Shown: positions 42,838-54,397, numbered from the stretch's first letter. The stretch is DNA of 64,000 nt from Pictodentalium vernedei (GCA_031216915.1 CM062291.1:33360484-33424483); one strand, 5' to 3'. The notes: generated by a model from the letters alone, not told the origin. Translations and numbers: made by a program.

Positions 42838-43199
42838 TTTATTTATTAATTTATTTATTGGTGTTTAAGGTCACATACTTATGCACAATGGCTAATCATG
42901 ACCGTGACAGTTTTACGGGTGGAGGAAGCCGGAGTTCCCGGAAAGAACCACCGAGCATCGACGAGCAACTGTCAGCTCCTCAACATACTAACTCTGTGCA
43001 AGCTCCGCTCAAGTGGTGAAGACATGTGCACCATCGACGTGCAGTACGCCTTAGTACACGGAGTCATCGTGCCCCCATGTAGGCAACTGGGATAAAGTGC
43101 CTTGCTCAAGGACACAATGCGGGTCGTCCCGGATGGGGATCGAACTCGGAACCTTAAACAAAGAAATCCAACAGTCTACTACTGAGCCACCGCGCACCC
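42838..43199 (-). mobile_element. tRNA-derived SINE (minus) with target duplication
   Basis: On the minus strand the head GGTGCGCGGTGGCTCAGTAG, B box GAGTTCGATCCCC and the shared CCTTGAGCAAGGCACTTT are read, tail at the low end. CTTAAAGTTTGATA at 42824 and CTTAAAATTTGATA near 43199 are likely target copies with one difference. Confidence 0.8.
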
Positions 43200-43259
43200 T
43201 TAAAATTTGATAGGATTCATGAGAATCAATTTTGATTCTTATAAAACTCCAGCCATAAC

Positions 43260-43862
43260 GATAATATTTCAGTTAAATACTTTACAATTTGAGAGTAGTG
43301 TTATATCCTTGGGAATGCAACCAGTACTTATTCCATAGTAAAAAACAAATCTCACATTTATACATTTATGAGGGTTTTGCTATACCAATTAAGGGTTGCA
43401 AGTTGGTGCAGGGCTTATATTTTGATGAGAATCCAAAAATCGATCATACAAAGATTCTCGCAACAAAAGCAGCGAGAATCCATGTAGCTTTTCGCTGTAC
43501 TTCTGCTGGGATTCGAATGAAAAGAATTGAGTCAATTTAACACTTAATTTAACTACCATAAGCAAATTAACCAAAACAAAGCTAACATGACCGGAAATAT
43601 CCTGACACTGTGTCAATAAAATTGTATAAATATGACTGTCATTGGAATCGGCTCAATCACATCCATATTTGTAAGGTTTTATTGGTAAATATTGTTTACT
43701 TTAAAAAAAAAAAATCAGTTGATGTTTTAAAAATTAAAAAGCAGTGTTGGGTAAAGGGTTAACATGTGTTATCAGTATACAACAGTGGTTCAACCATGGT
43801 GGCCTCATGGGATCCTGGGACACTCACAGCAGGTATGGATTCTTGCAACCATTCTCCAAAAT
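43260..43862. repeat. Intron segment duplicated at 59050-59590
   Basis: Shared blocks include AGAGATTCTC/GAGAATCCA repeats, GAAAAGAATTGAGT.AATTTAA, a family B3 piece ending GTTGGGTAAAGGGTTAACAT (TTAA 43759-43762), and the unique-looking CAGTGGTTCAACCATGGTGG. Shared flanks beyond the MITE show that a larger segment was copied. Confidence 0.7.
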
Positions 43863-44036
43863 TTAGATGAAGTATAAGCCCTGTTGGTGTGGTTTCTTGA
43901 CTAACATGTAGAACACATGTTCTAACATACAGGCTTTTGGTGGTCTTGTTAAATGAAATTATAGTATGTGTACCTTGTACAGACAGTCAAATCTTCACTT
44001 GACATCACAAAATGAAAGTGTTACCTTATTATGAGG

Positions 44037-44373
44037 GAGGGAGCATGGTGGATCAGTGGTTACAGATTGGACTTCAAACTCAAACTGAAAGGTCCACGGT
44101 TTGATCCCCACCAGAGTTAACTGCGTTGTGTCCTAGGGCAAGGCACTTAATCCCGATTGCGCAGACATGGTGACGCTGTGTACTAAGGCGTACTACACGT
44201 TGATAGTGCACTTGTATTCAACCAATGCTAACTCTGCTTGTGTGGAGATAGTATGCTGGGAAGTCTGAAAGTTACTTGCCATTGCTCAGTGGTTCTCTCC
44301 AGTTACTTTGGCTTCCTCCACCTGTAACACTGTTGAAGTGTTGATAAATCCCAATAAATAAATAAATATTATG
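44037..44373 (+). mobile_element. tRNA-derived SINE (plus), diverged
   Basis: Head GCATGGTGGATCAGTGGTTA, B box GGTTTGATCCCC, shared CCTAGGGCAAGGCACTTAAT, tail AATAAATAAATA. Flanks TTATTATGAGGG and ATATTATGGGGG suggest a target duplication. Confidence 0.8.
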
Positions 44374-44407
44374 GGGGAGCAAAAATGAGTGGAATTCTCC
44401 AGACCTT

Positions 44408-44656
44408 TTAACCCTTTACCTAACGAATCTGCTGCATCCGCCAGCATAATATGCAAATTGGGCAGTTGAAAATATTATATTTTTCAAAATATTTCAACAA
44501 AACCATATCATGTGACCCCTCATTGAAACAAGCTCACTGAGCTTGTTCCAATGAGGGGTCACATGATATGGTTTTGTTGAAATTTTTTGAAAAATTTACA
44601 AAAATGATATTTAAAATAGTAAATTTTGATACTGTCTGCGTTGGGTAAAAATTTAA
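44408..44656. mobile_element. TTAA hairpin MITE, family B with altered tip
   Basis: TTAACCCTTTACCTAACGAATC and inverse GTCTGCGTTGGGTAAAAATTTAA. The tip reads GAAACAAGCTCACTGAGCTTGTT where other copies have GAACGAGCTC...GAGCTCGTT: the arm change is matched on the opposite side. Confidence 0.8.
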
Positions 44657-45014
44657 GGACACTTTCAGAGTCCATGACAAGAATCAAATGAATACTTTAC
44701 GAGAACCGAACTTCATTCTCACTGTTTTTCTTGTAAGAATTGATTCTGATTCTCACATAAATTTTAAGTCCTGAGGTTTGAAGAACCCTGAGAGAAAAAC
44801 AAATCTCTGATTTTCCAATGTCATTATCAAAAACTTATTTAAAAGAAATCTGTCTAAAGTTATTGTAATAAAACTAAATAATTGTTGTACATCTACTACC
44901 AACTAATGACACCCCAAACTGACATCGATCCTTGAAAATAATGTTATCCTTGTGAGGGTAAAAGTATTGGTTAGTTGAAGTCTTGGGTGTTGTTAGTGGT
45001 TACATTCTGAATGT

Positions 45015-45379
45015 ATTCATTTATTTATCAATGTTTAAGGTCACATATTTATGCATAATGGCTAATCATGACGGTGACAGTTTTACGGGTGGAGGAAGCC
45101 GGAGTACCCGGAGAGAACCACCGAGCAACGATGAGCAGCTGCCAGCTCCCCAACATCGTAACTCCGCACTGCAGCGCAGGCAGGGTTAGATTGGTTGAAG
45201 ACATGCATACCATCGACGTGCAGTACGCCTTAGTACACGGTGTCATCGTGCCCCCACGTGGGCAATGGAGATGAAGTGTCTTGCCCAAGGACACAACACG
45301 GTTGCCGCAGGTGGGATTTGAACCGAGGACCTCTCGGCATGCAGTCTGCACCTCAACATACTGAGCCACCGCGCTCCCC
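45015..45379 (-). mobile_element. tRNA-derived SINE (minus) with perfect 13-bp target duplication
   Basis: ACATTCTGAATGT at 45002-45014 and 45380-45392. Minus-strand head GGAGCGCGGTGGCTCAGTAT, B box GGTTCAAATCCC, shared CCTTGGGCAAGACACTTCAT; tail ATTTATTTAT at the low end. The exact duplication suggests a fairly recent insertion. Confidence 0.92.
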
Positions 45380-45390
45380 ACATTCTGAAT

Positions 45391-45481
45391 GTCAAATATG
45401 CATGGTTAACAGTTGGTATTAGAGAAGTCCTGGGAATGTCAAATATGCATGGTTAACAGTTGGTATTAAAGAAGTCCTGGG
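45391..45481. repeat. 45-bp direct repeat
   Basis: GTCAAATATGCATGGTTAAC AGTTGGTATTA is repeated twice in tandem with one difference (GAGA against AAGA), directly after the SINE target copy. Confidence 0.9.
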
Positions 45482-45532
45482 CAGATGAACCAATCATGAA
45501 ATGAATATATAAAATAGCATTTCTATTTAGGT

Positions 45533-45669
45533 TTGAGACCTTGATTCAGATTAAGGTTCACAGAGGGTAAATTTAGTGGTGCTACCCTGCTGCTGTGCAG
45601 GGTAGCATCACCAAATTCACCCTCTGGGGACCTCATTCTGCAGATGACAGTCTGGTTATTTCCAGGCTT
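45533..45669. mobile_element. Family D palindromic MITE, one half plus core
   Basis: Core GTGGTGCTACCCTGCTGCTG and inverse, right end CAGTCTGGTTATTTCCAGGCTTG. The left end resembles the shorter GACCTTGATTCAGATTAAGG inner region of the copy at 2058. Confidence 0.7.
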
Positions 45670-45758
45670 GTCCTTCGGCACATGGAGTATTCATCCTCTA
45701 GGACGACTATTTTAGCATTGTCAACTCCAAACCATGCAATATTTATAAAAAAACATAC

Positions 45759-45935
45759 CTGTCATAAACCCAACATGGGTATGGAAATTGCTGTGCATAA
45801 ATACCAACATCTAATGAGTTGTTTCCTTGTATCTTTATTATGGCGTGATCTATCATGTCTTGAATGTAGGCAAATCCAAACGTGAAATATTTTAAATCAC
45901 GGTATGGTCTATCTCTTGGACCAGGTCTCCAGTAT
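45759..45935 (-). CDS. ABCA1-like: ABCA exon 3 of window (extracellular domain 1 to membrane)
   Basis: Acceptor TTTTAG at 45936, donor ACAG|GTATG at 45758. It encodes YWRPGPRDRPYRD, GFAYIQDMIDHAIIKI and QQFPYPCWVYD, the well-known segment (WDPGPRADP ... GGFAYLQD ... QQMPYPCYVDD) preceding the TM2 region. 177 nt, phase 2 in and 2 out. Alignment is nearly gap-free except in the short variable part before GIYAQQ. Confidence 0.93.
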
Positions 45936-46391
45936 CTAAAACAAACAAAAATAAATTTGACCTCATTTTATGAAAACTGAATTTTTTAAATAAATTATTT
46001 TTGGTCATCAAAATTGGTCCATGTATTTTTGCCTTGTTATATTTTATGGGAGACTGCAGGGTTCTTACAGTCAAGGAACAAAAAAAAGTCAAGGGCTTTT
46101 CAAGGACATATCAGCATTTTCCAAAGATGCTTTTTTAAACAATTTATGGGAGAGTTCCAAAAGGCATAAATTGCAACAAGGCAAATCCTAAGAAATAAAA
46201 CAAGGGCAAAGCAAAGCGTGGACCACTGCCCCCGACCCGCAGACATGTTTAAGTAGACTTAAACAGGATTCTTACAGTCAAGGACCAAAAAAATTCAAGG
46301 ACTTTTCAAGGACATATCAGCATTTTCCAAGGATGTTTTTTTTAAAATGTACATTTGGAATATAACCAATTTTGTAGAAGCCTTACTTACT

Positions 46392-46633
46392 TTAACCCTT
46401 TACCTTACATGAAAAGCAGATGACACTTGCAAAAAAATTCTTGAATAACTATTTTTTTTTCTCGAAAACTTGGGTTATGACCCCTCATTGGAACGAGCTT
46501 GATGAGCTCGTTCCAATGAGGGGTCATAACCTATGTTTTTGAGACAAAAATGAAAAAAAATAATTGAAATTAATTGGCCATTTTTTAGAATAGAGGAGGC
46601 CGGTTTTGGCCGTTACACTGGGTAAAGGGTTAA
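46392..46633. mobile_element. TTAA hairpin MITE, family B2, nested
   Basis: TTAACCCTTTACCTTACATG and inverse GTTACACTGGGTAAAGGGTTAA. The core GGTTATGACCCCTCATTGGA ACGAGCTTGATGAGCTCG is followed by its inverse. Confidence 0.85.
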
Positions 46634-46986
46634 AAATGTCTTAAACCTCATCCTTCTAAATTCCAGGAAAACGATGCTTCTTAAATGCTCTGCAACAAAA
46701 TTATGGTACTTACAGAATGACACCTAGTTAAACAATGCCTGAACTTTAATTCCTCATTTATCGATTATCCATTATTTGTTCGTTTTTTTTCGTTTTTCAA
46801 CTAAAATAAGTGAAGAAGAGATGTTTCAATTGTCCACTATTACACAGGTAAAAATGATATAGCGCAAAATTCAAGAACTTTCAAGGAGTCTGATGGATTT
46901 TCAAGTACTTTTCAAGTACATTTTCTGAATTTTCAAAATTCAAGGAGTAAGATTGAAATTCAAGGACTTTTAAAGGATGTGCACAC

Positions 46987-48277
46987 CAGACCTGTTAACT
47001 CTCCCGGTTTCACCATGAGTCTCCCGGTTTGAGGCACCAACTCACGCTCTCACGGTCACATCCTATTTTCTCCCGATTTAACACTTTTAAAAATAGTTAT
47101 CCTGAAATCCATCACATTTCACTGTTTACAAATTTCTGAAATCTCGGACACGCGAGATTACAAACATTTGTGTGAATGTGTTCAATGACGTCAGATTCGG
47201 CTGTAATCGACTCCGGCCCTCCTAAACACCAGAATTACCCAGAATACCCAGAATTACCTGTTTTATGTCGTATTTTTCACTCTTTGCTTATTATTTTAAA
47301 TATTTAATTGCAGAGTTGTGAAACCTGTTCTCTATAAAGTATCCAGAGATGTTCTATGTTGCCATTCCCCTTATCATTCACCCAACTACAAACTGATTTG
47401 TGGTGTCAGAGTTCACTGGTTCACAGCATCAACACGCTGTTGGCCGTAAGCATCACCCAACTGGCTTATTGTCACTGTCTTTGTTGGCAAACCTCCCAAA
47501 ATACGGTATAAGTTTATTTTATATGTATGCAACGCCAGCTATGAGAGGAGTATGATAAACACAATGGTCATCGATTTTTTTTTCGATTCTGGGTAATTCC
47601 AGTGTTTGGGGGACCCATCAGTTTCTGCAAAATTCTGCATCTTTCAATGGCGAGTCTTGTGTTCTATTTTGAAAATTAAACAAGTTGTCAAGTTGGTCAC
47701 GATATATAAATTTATGATGCATAATATTTGTTGGAAACGATAATTTATCAAAGATACACATTTACTTGACACAATATAAATAAATTGTGTTTGATGGTAA
47801 AACAGAATGCCGTTTATGTGCAATTGAAGTGTGAAGTAAATACCGCAAACATTTGATTTTCAGTCGGTTTTAAAAAAAATTAAATATCATTTTCCGATGA
47901 AATATTGACTGAAATGTATCGTGGTAATTGTGAATAAATTGGAAAAAATATAGATTTACGATTTTATAAGGTAAGTTGAGTTTGGAATCGTATTCTTTGT
48001 GAAATAAATCACTGAAGTTGTAATTTACATGAATAAATGGCATGAATGAAGAAGGAATGCTTGTGTTGGTTCTTGAACGTTTTGGTCCTGGGATGTTTCG
48101 GCCCAAGATGTTTCAGCCTCCATGTATTGAAGCACTGGGATGGGGATGCATTTGGCTTTGGGGGGCAGGGAGGGGGTGCACGGGTGGGACCGTGGGAGGC
48201 ATAACAAGGAAAATATTGATGTATAGGCCGCACGCAAAAATCTCACTGACAGTCACCTTCAGAGGTTAACAGGTCTG
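46987..48277. mobile_element. hAT-like element with 8-bp target duplication, nested
   Basis: GTGCACAC at 46979-46986 and 48278-48285. Ends CAGACCTGTTAACTCTCC and inverse AGAGGTTAACAGGTCTG. 1291 bp without transposase. Inside, CCAGAATTACCCAGAATACC (about 47229) faces its inverse at about 47584. Confidence 0.85.
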
Positions 48278-48689
48278 GTGCACACCCTGGAGAGTGCCTA
48301 TAAATTATAACACGGCAAATAAATACATGCTAAATTACTTCACTTCAAAGATCATATGAAGCACACTTACAGGGTATGATGCTTTTTAGCAGTGGTGTCT
48401 CTACTTCGGAATAAAGTCCAAAATATGTTCATCCAGCCCTCTACCAGTAAAGTAAAATATGTTTCTTTTCAACCAACCTTACCCCCAAACCTGCTCCTGT
48501 TCAAGTTTTATCCCTCTCAGATTGAAAAGTACTGACTAAGAAGTTACTGCAAAGAATTAAGCCTTGAGCAGACTAATGGTATCAGAGGATACAAACTTTG
48601 CCTAACAGAGTTCACAATGCATAGTGCATCCCACAAACACCTGGCTCTCTAAACTTAAATCAAACAAGGTTTATCCAAAGTGTGGGTCA

Positions 48690-48962
48690 TTGCACCTGAC
48701 CCATAGGCATATTCAGAGTAGCCTTAAAGGTTTTGTGTGACAGAAAAGTTTTCTAAGTCGAAAGAGCGAAATCAGAAAAATTGTGTGAAAAGGGGCTATA
48801 ACTCTGGGGAATTTTTTTGGACGGAACCCGTTCCTTGTGCATATCCGTTCCCCCATGTGGGTCTATCAGCATACCAAATGAGCTTCAAATGGACGGACAG
48901 ATGGAAGGATAGACAGGCAGATAGACGTAGGGATTCACTGGATACCCCTGAATCCTCCTTTT
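48690..48962. repeat. Interspersed repeat with GGACAGATGG tail
   Basis: GTGTGAAAAGGGGCTATAAC ... CGTTCCCCCATGTGGGTCTA TCAGCATACCAAATGAGCTT, then GGACGGACAGATGGAAGGAT. Tail type as at 13010 and 10828; borders not resolved. Confidence 0.5.
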
Positions 48963-49002
48963 TGACCTTTAGAAATATTGTCAAGGTCTGTTGGTTAATA
49001 AA

Positions 49003-49112
49003 TTAACCCTTTACCTAACAAATCAGCCGTATCCACCTGTGTAATTTACAAATGAAAACACAGTTTTTACGAGTTAAAAAAATCATGTGACCCCTCATTG
49101 GAACGAGCTCCT
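49003..49112. mobile_element. Family B MITE, left half
   Basis: TTAACCCTTTACCTAACAAATC, AATCATGTGACCCCTCATTG GAACGAGCTC; stops at the palindrome centre. Confidence 0.75.
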
Positions 49113-49171
49113 CACACATGACTTATAACGGGTATGAGTCATGCTTTGAACTAGTTCTTTGGTCTATCCAA

Positions 49172-49282
49172 CCATCCATCCATCTGTATGTCCAACCATC
49201 CATCCATCCATCCATCTCTATCTCTCTCTCTCTTTCTGTCTGTCTGCCTGTCTGTCTCTCTGTCTATCTATCCATCCAAATT
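49172..49282. repeat. Compound microsatellite
   Basis: CCAT repeats, then CTCT, CTGT and CTAT tracts. Confidence 0.9.
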
Positions 49283-49485
49283 CATATCTCAACATTTAAG
49301 TGGAAGGGTTTCAACAAAATAACAACAGGGAGTGACAGTGGACTCTGAAGTGCTTTCAAACTCTTCAAATACTACCTGTCAAGTTATCATAAGCACAATT
49401 TACTCTTCATATCGAATCATAAACAATATATAATACAATAAAGCTTGGTAAACTTGAAAAAGAAAATGACAAAACATGATATTAC

Positions 49486-49597
49486 TTGTCCATTATTTTT
49501 CTTGTGTTGTCTATCCGATCAACATCCATTCTAATTTTGTATGTTATATGTGTGGGGATACTTCCATCTTTACCAGTATCTTCATCAAATACTAAAG
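49486..49597 (-). CDS. ABCA1-like: ABCA exon 2 of window (extracellular domain 1)
   Basis: Acceptor AATCTTTTTCAG at 49598, donor GTAAT at 49485. It encodes LVFDEDTG followed by PTHITYKIRMDVDRIDNTRK, the conserved '[20 protein letters not shown]' segment of ABCA1. 112 nt, phase 1 in, phase 2 out; its final AA joins A of the next exon as Lys. A tandem array of about 50-bp units begins right behind the acceptor in the upstream intron. Confidence 0.9.
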
Positions 49598-49603
49598 CTG
49601 AAA

Positions 49604-52055
49604 AAGATTACCATAGAGATCTATAATAAAGACATGTAATAAAATATACAAAGAATTAACATAGAGATCTATAATAAAGACATGTAACAAAAAAACAAAG
49701 AATTAACATAGAGATCTATAATAAAGACATGTAACAAAAAAACAAAGAATTACCATAGAGATCTATAATAAAGACATGTAATAAAATATACAAAGAATTA
49801 ACATAGAGATCTATAAGAATTAACAAGATATACAAAGAATTAACAAAGCAATCTATACCAATTAACAAAATATACAAAGAATTAACATAGAGATCTATAA
49901 CAATTAAAACAAAAGGCCCCAAGGGACCTGAGGGTGCTAACCTGACATGATAGACTAAATATAAAACCCAGGGAATTGATTTCAACAAGTTGCATCTGCC
50001 CCTCCTTATACCAAATATCCTAAGATTCAGACCAGTGGATCTAAAAAAAAAATTTTTTGAAGAATATTCCTCATATTGAACTAAGTTATAATTCAGGCTC
50101 CCATAGGAAGCCCAAATATGAACCCAGGGACTTGGCTTGAACAAACTGTCTTGAATCTGACCTCCAGTGGGATGCCGTTTTCCAAATATCAAACGATTCT
50201 GACTGGTGGATGTGAAGAAGAAGTTTTTTGAAGAATATTCTTCATATTGAACAAAGTTATAATTCAGGTTCCCACAGGGAGCCCAAATATCAACCCAGGG
50301 ACTTGGCTTGAACAAACTTGAATCTCACCCCCCTAAGGATGCTGCATGCCAAATATCAAAACATTTCGACGGCTGAATCTGAAGAAGAAGATTTTTAAAG
50401 AAAAATTTCTTACATTGAACTAAGTTATAATTCAGGCTCCCACAGGGAGCCCAAATATGAATCCAGGGACTTGGCTTGAACAAACTTGAATCTCATGCCC
50501 TAAGGATGCTGCATACCAAATATCAAAATATTCCGACTGCTGAATCTGAAGAAGATTTTTAAAGAAATATTCCTCATATTGAACGAAGTTATAATTCAGG
50601 CTCCCACAGGGAGCCCAAATATGAATCCAGGGACTTGGATTTAACAAACTTGAATCACACCCCCCTAAAGAAACTGCACACCAAATATCAAAACATTCCG
50701 ATTGCTGAATCTGAAGAAGAAGATTTTTTAAGAAAATTCCTCATTTTGAACTAAGTTACAATTCGAGCTTCCACAGTGAGCCCAAAATATGGACCTAGGG
50801 ACATGGCTTGAACAAACTTGAATCTCATCCCCCTAAGGATGCTGCATACCAAATATCAAAACATTCCGACTGCTGGATCTGAAGAAGAAGATTTTTAAAG
50901 AAAATTCCTCATTTTGAACTAAGTTATAATTCGGGCTCCCACAGTGAGCCCAAATATGGACCAGGGACTTGGCTTGAACAAACTTGAATCTCACCCCCCT
51001 AAGCATGCTGCATACCAAATATCAAAAGATTCTTATTGGTAAATCTGAAGAAGAAGATTTTTTAAAAATATTCCTCATACTGCACTAATTTTAACATTTG
51101 GGCTCCCATAGAGAACCCAAATATGGGCCCAGGGAATTGATTTCAATAAACATGTGAAACAATCTTCCAAAGATGATATATGTGAAATTTGTAAGCTTTT
51201 GGAGCAGTTGTTTGGGAGAAAAGTAGTCTTAAATGTTTTTCCATTACCCATAATGTTAAAAAATGCTGACTCAGCACTTTTTCAAAGTCCCCAAAAAGTA
51301 CCCCATGATAAAACCGATAGCAATTTTTTTTTTTTTACCATTCCATTCTGTTGGTCCTAAGGAAGCTTCACAACAAATAAGAATTCTCAGTGCCGTGTAG
51401 TTTTGGAGATATGGGCGTTTTAAGTTTTTTCTATTTTTAGCTCCTGCGCTTCCCATGGAGCGACGGGAAAATTTTTTTTAGCATAAATTAAGTACTTATG
51501 ACCCAATAAGCCCTCATATCAAATTTGGTTTAAATCTGCCTCTCGGTTTGGAAAACAGAAATTTTGGGCGGAGCGAAAATTCTTGCACCTCCCATAACGA
51601 AGGCAGATATAGCTCCTTGAACTTCTCTTGAACAAATCTGAATCTACACCTCAAAAGGAAGCTGCACAAATAATATCAAGTCTATGCTACTGCTGGTTTA
51701 TGAGAAGAAGATTTTTTAAGATTTAAGCACACTTTTTGGGCGTGGCCCTACTGAGGGGCGAGGCAACTTGATCTGAACAAAGTCAAATTGCGATGTCATA
51801 ACAAACTATTATCTCAAATATCAATTAAATTGATTCAGCGGTTTGGGAGGAGAAGATGCAAACACCATGTTCACAGACGACGGACGGCGAGTGATCACGA
51901 AAGCTCTCCTGACTGAAAGTCAGGTGAGCTAAAAATATACAAAGAATTAACAAAGTGATCTATAACAATTAACAAAATATACAAAGAATTAACACAGCGA
52001 TCTATAACAATTAGCAAAATACACAAAGAAGTATCAAAGAGATCTATAACAATTA
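49604..52055. repeat. About 50-bp tandem array split by an inserted modular repeat
   Basis: Units ATTAACATAGAGATCTATAA TAAAGACATGTAATAAAATA TACAAAGA occur at 49604-49908 and resume at 51936-52055 (with CAATTAACAAAATATACAAAG variants). The insert 49909-51935 lies between. The array starts directly behind the acceptor of exon 2. Confidence 0.85.
49909..51935. mobile_element. Modular interspersed repeat inserted in the array
   Basis: Starts ACAAAAGGCCCCAAGGGACC, ends GTCAGGTGAGCTAAAAA. About seven 165-bp modules with GGCTCCCACAGGGAGCC stems, then the single-copy part. Both borders are evident because the host array continues on each side. Confidence 0.85.
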
Positions 52056-52057
52056 AT

Positions 52058-52890
52058 ACAAGAGGCCTCAAGGGGTCTTAATCGACATGCTGACATGCTT
52101 CATCAACACTACACAGAAATAAAGTCATGAAAGGCACATTTTATGCAAAAGCACTAAGGAATGGATTTGAACAAACTTGAATCCAAACTGCCCCCCCCCC
52201 CCCCCCCTCCCCATCAGAGAGCCCGAATATTAAACCTCATACTCAAATGAACAAACATGAATCTGATCCCCCTTGAGATGTCATATACCAAATAGGAAAG
52301 AATTCTGACTGGTGGATATGAAGAAGGTTTTTAAAGAAATCACCTCACATTGCACTAAGTTAAACTTTGGGTTCAAATAGGGAGCTGCTAAAATATTAAC
52401 CCAGGGTCCCGATTTGAACAAACTTGAATCTGACCCACTCAGAGATGTTGTATACCAAATATGAAAGGATTCTGACAGGTGGATCTGAAGATTTTTTTAG
52501 AAATCCCTCATACTGCACAAAGTTAAAATTCTGGCTCCAATTGGGAGCCCAAATATAAACCTAGGGACTCGATTTGAACAAACTTGAATCTGAGCCCCCT
52601 AGAGATGCTATATACCAAATATGAAGGTATGTGACTGGTAGATCTCAAGAAGATTTTTAAGGGAAATTTCCTCATACTGCACTAAGTTAAAATTTGGGCC
52701 CAGATACAAACCCACGGACTCGATTTGAAAAAACTTGAGATGTTGTATACAAAATATGAAAGGATTCTGACTGGTGGATCTGAAGAAGAAGATTTTTATA
52801 GAAACTTCCTCATACTGCACCAAGTTAAAATTCGGAATCCCATTGGGAGTTCAAATATAAACCCAGGGTCTCGATTTGAACAAACATGAA
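52058..52890. mobile_element. Modular interspersed repeat, 3'-truncated
   Basis: Starts ACAAGAGGCCTCAAGGGGTC; a C-run at 52190-52207; about four modules. The right part and GAGCTAAAAA end are missing; the Ser/Thr minisatellite follows. Confidence 0.7.
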
Positions 52891-52894
52891 TCTG

Positions 52895-54080
52895 AACAGC
52901 AAACCTAGCACCACTGCCACCACAAAATTTGTTGCTACTAATTCCATCATGATCAACACAGCAAAATCTGGTAAGCTACCACCACTACGACAACACCTGC
53001 TGCTACTAGTTCCAACGTGATCTATACATCAAAATCAAGCACAACTACCACCACTACTACAGCACCTGTCACTGCTAGTTCCAACCTGACCCACACAAAA
53101 ATATATAGCACAGCTTCACCCACTACTACAAACACCTGCTGCTGCTAGTTCCAACATGATCAACATATCAAAATCTAGCACAGCTTCCACCACCACAACA
53201 GCACCTACTACTGCTAGTTCCAATGTGATCCATACAGCGAAATCCAGCACAACTACCATTACTACAACATATGTTGGTACTAACTCCAACATGATCCACA
53301 ACTACCATCACCATTACTACTACATCTACTGCTGCTAGCTCTAACATGATCCACACAGCTATATCTAGCACAACTACCACCCCAAATACAAGATGTGCTG
53401 CAGCTAGTTCCAACATGTCATTTATTCATTGGGGTATAAGGTATAAGGTCACATACTTATGCACAATGGCTAATCGTGAGTGTGACAGTTTTACGGGTGG
53501 AGGAAGCTGGAGTACCCAGAGAGAACCACCGAGCAATGACGAGCAACTGTCAGCTCCTCAACATTCGAACTCTGTTCAAGCTCTGCTCAAGCAGGGTTAC
53601 AGTGGTTGAAGACATGTGCACCATCAACATGCAGTACGCCTTAGTCCACAGTGTCATCGTGCCCCCATGTAGACAAACATGATAAAGTGCCTTGCCAAGG
53701 ACACAACGTGGGTCGTCCCAGACGGGATCGAACTCGGGACCTCTAGAATACAAGTCCAACAGTCTACCACTGAGCCACCACTCTCCCAGCAGTTCCAACA
53801 TGATCCACACAGCCGAATCTAATAAAACAAATACTACATCTATTGCTGCTAGTTTCAACATGATCAACACAGCTATATCTAGCACAACTACCATCCCAAA
53901 TACAAGATGTGCTGCAGCTAGTTCCAACATGATCGACAAAGCCAAATCTAGCACCACTAATACTACATCTATTGCTGCTAGTTCCACGATCCACACAGAC
54001 AAAACTAGCACCACTACCACTAATTCTACTGCTACTAGTTCCAAAAGGTCCACAGAGCTAAGTCTAACACTACCACTACC
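52895..54080. repeat. Minisatellite of about 60-75-bp units (ACAACTACCACC type), interrupted by a SINE
   Basis: Units contain GCTGCTAGTTCCAACATGAT, CCACACAGC.AAATCTAGCA and CAACTACCACC.CTAC. The plus strand would read Ser/Thr-rich and the minus strand Val/Leu-rich peptides, but frames change between units and stops are common, so it is treated as non-coding. Confidence 0.8.
53426..53790 (-). mobile_element. tRNA-derived SINE (minus) within the minisatellite
   Basis: AGTTCCAACATG precedes (53414-53425) and follows (53791-53802), a perfect 12-bp duplication, though the motif is also part of the host unit. Minus-strand head GGAGAGTGGTGGCTCAGTGG, B box GAGTTCGATCCCG, shared CCTTGGCAAGGCACTTTA. 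Confidence 0.85.
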
Positions 54081-54397
54081 TATTAATTGGGTAACAGAAA
54101 AAACTCCTATTAAGTGAATAAAGAATATTGTCCATATATTCCGATAAATTCTGCCTTTTGATTGGTCAGAATGCCTTGGACAAATTGCCATGGCAAAGGG
54201 TGCATCCAACAACATCCAAGGTATATGATTGCATGCAACATCCAGGGTATAAGCGCCGCAAAACATCAGGCGTATATGGTTTAAAGGAAAGCTTTCTGCT
54301 TTTGCTCGCCTCAATATAAAAATCGAACTCAAAAACCTGAAAATATCAGATTTCCAACAATTCAATCATAAAAATAAAATAAGAGCAAATAATTTGT

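Larger units (their letters stand above)
46056..48289. mobile_element. TIR element CAGGGTTCTTACAG (outer member of nest)
   Basis: Left CAGGGTTCTTACAGTCAAGG; the right end is a diverged GTGCACACCCTG. Repeats with TCAAGGACTTTTCAAGGACA occur near both ends and again at 46262-46345, an internal copy of its own 5' region. Resembles the CAGGGTTCCCAC element at 23115. Confidence 0.6.
45985..48450. mobile_element. Family A MITE opened by a stack of nested elements
   Basis: Left piece TTATTTTTGGTCATCAAAAT ... TTGCCTTGTTATATTTTATG GGAGA (to 46055), right piece GAGAGTGCCTATAAATTATA ... CTCTACCAGTAA (from 48290). Between them lie the elements listed next. Confidence 0.7.

Noticed and set aside
49716..50315. 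199-codon minus-strand frame
   Set aside because: Crosses the border between a tandem array and a modular repeat; the peptide is just these repeats translated.
53550..54365. 271-codon minus-strand frame and Ser/Thr-rich plus-strand frames as mucin-like genes
   Set aside because: They run through a minisatellite and a SINE, change frame between units, and have no start context or splice support.
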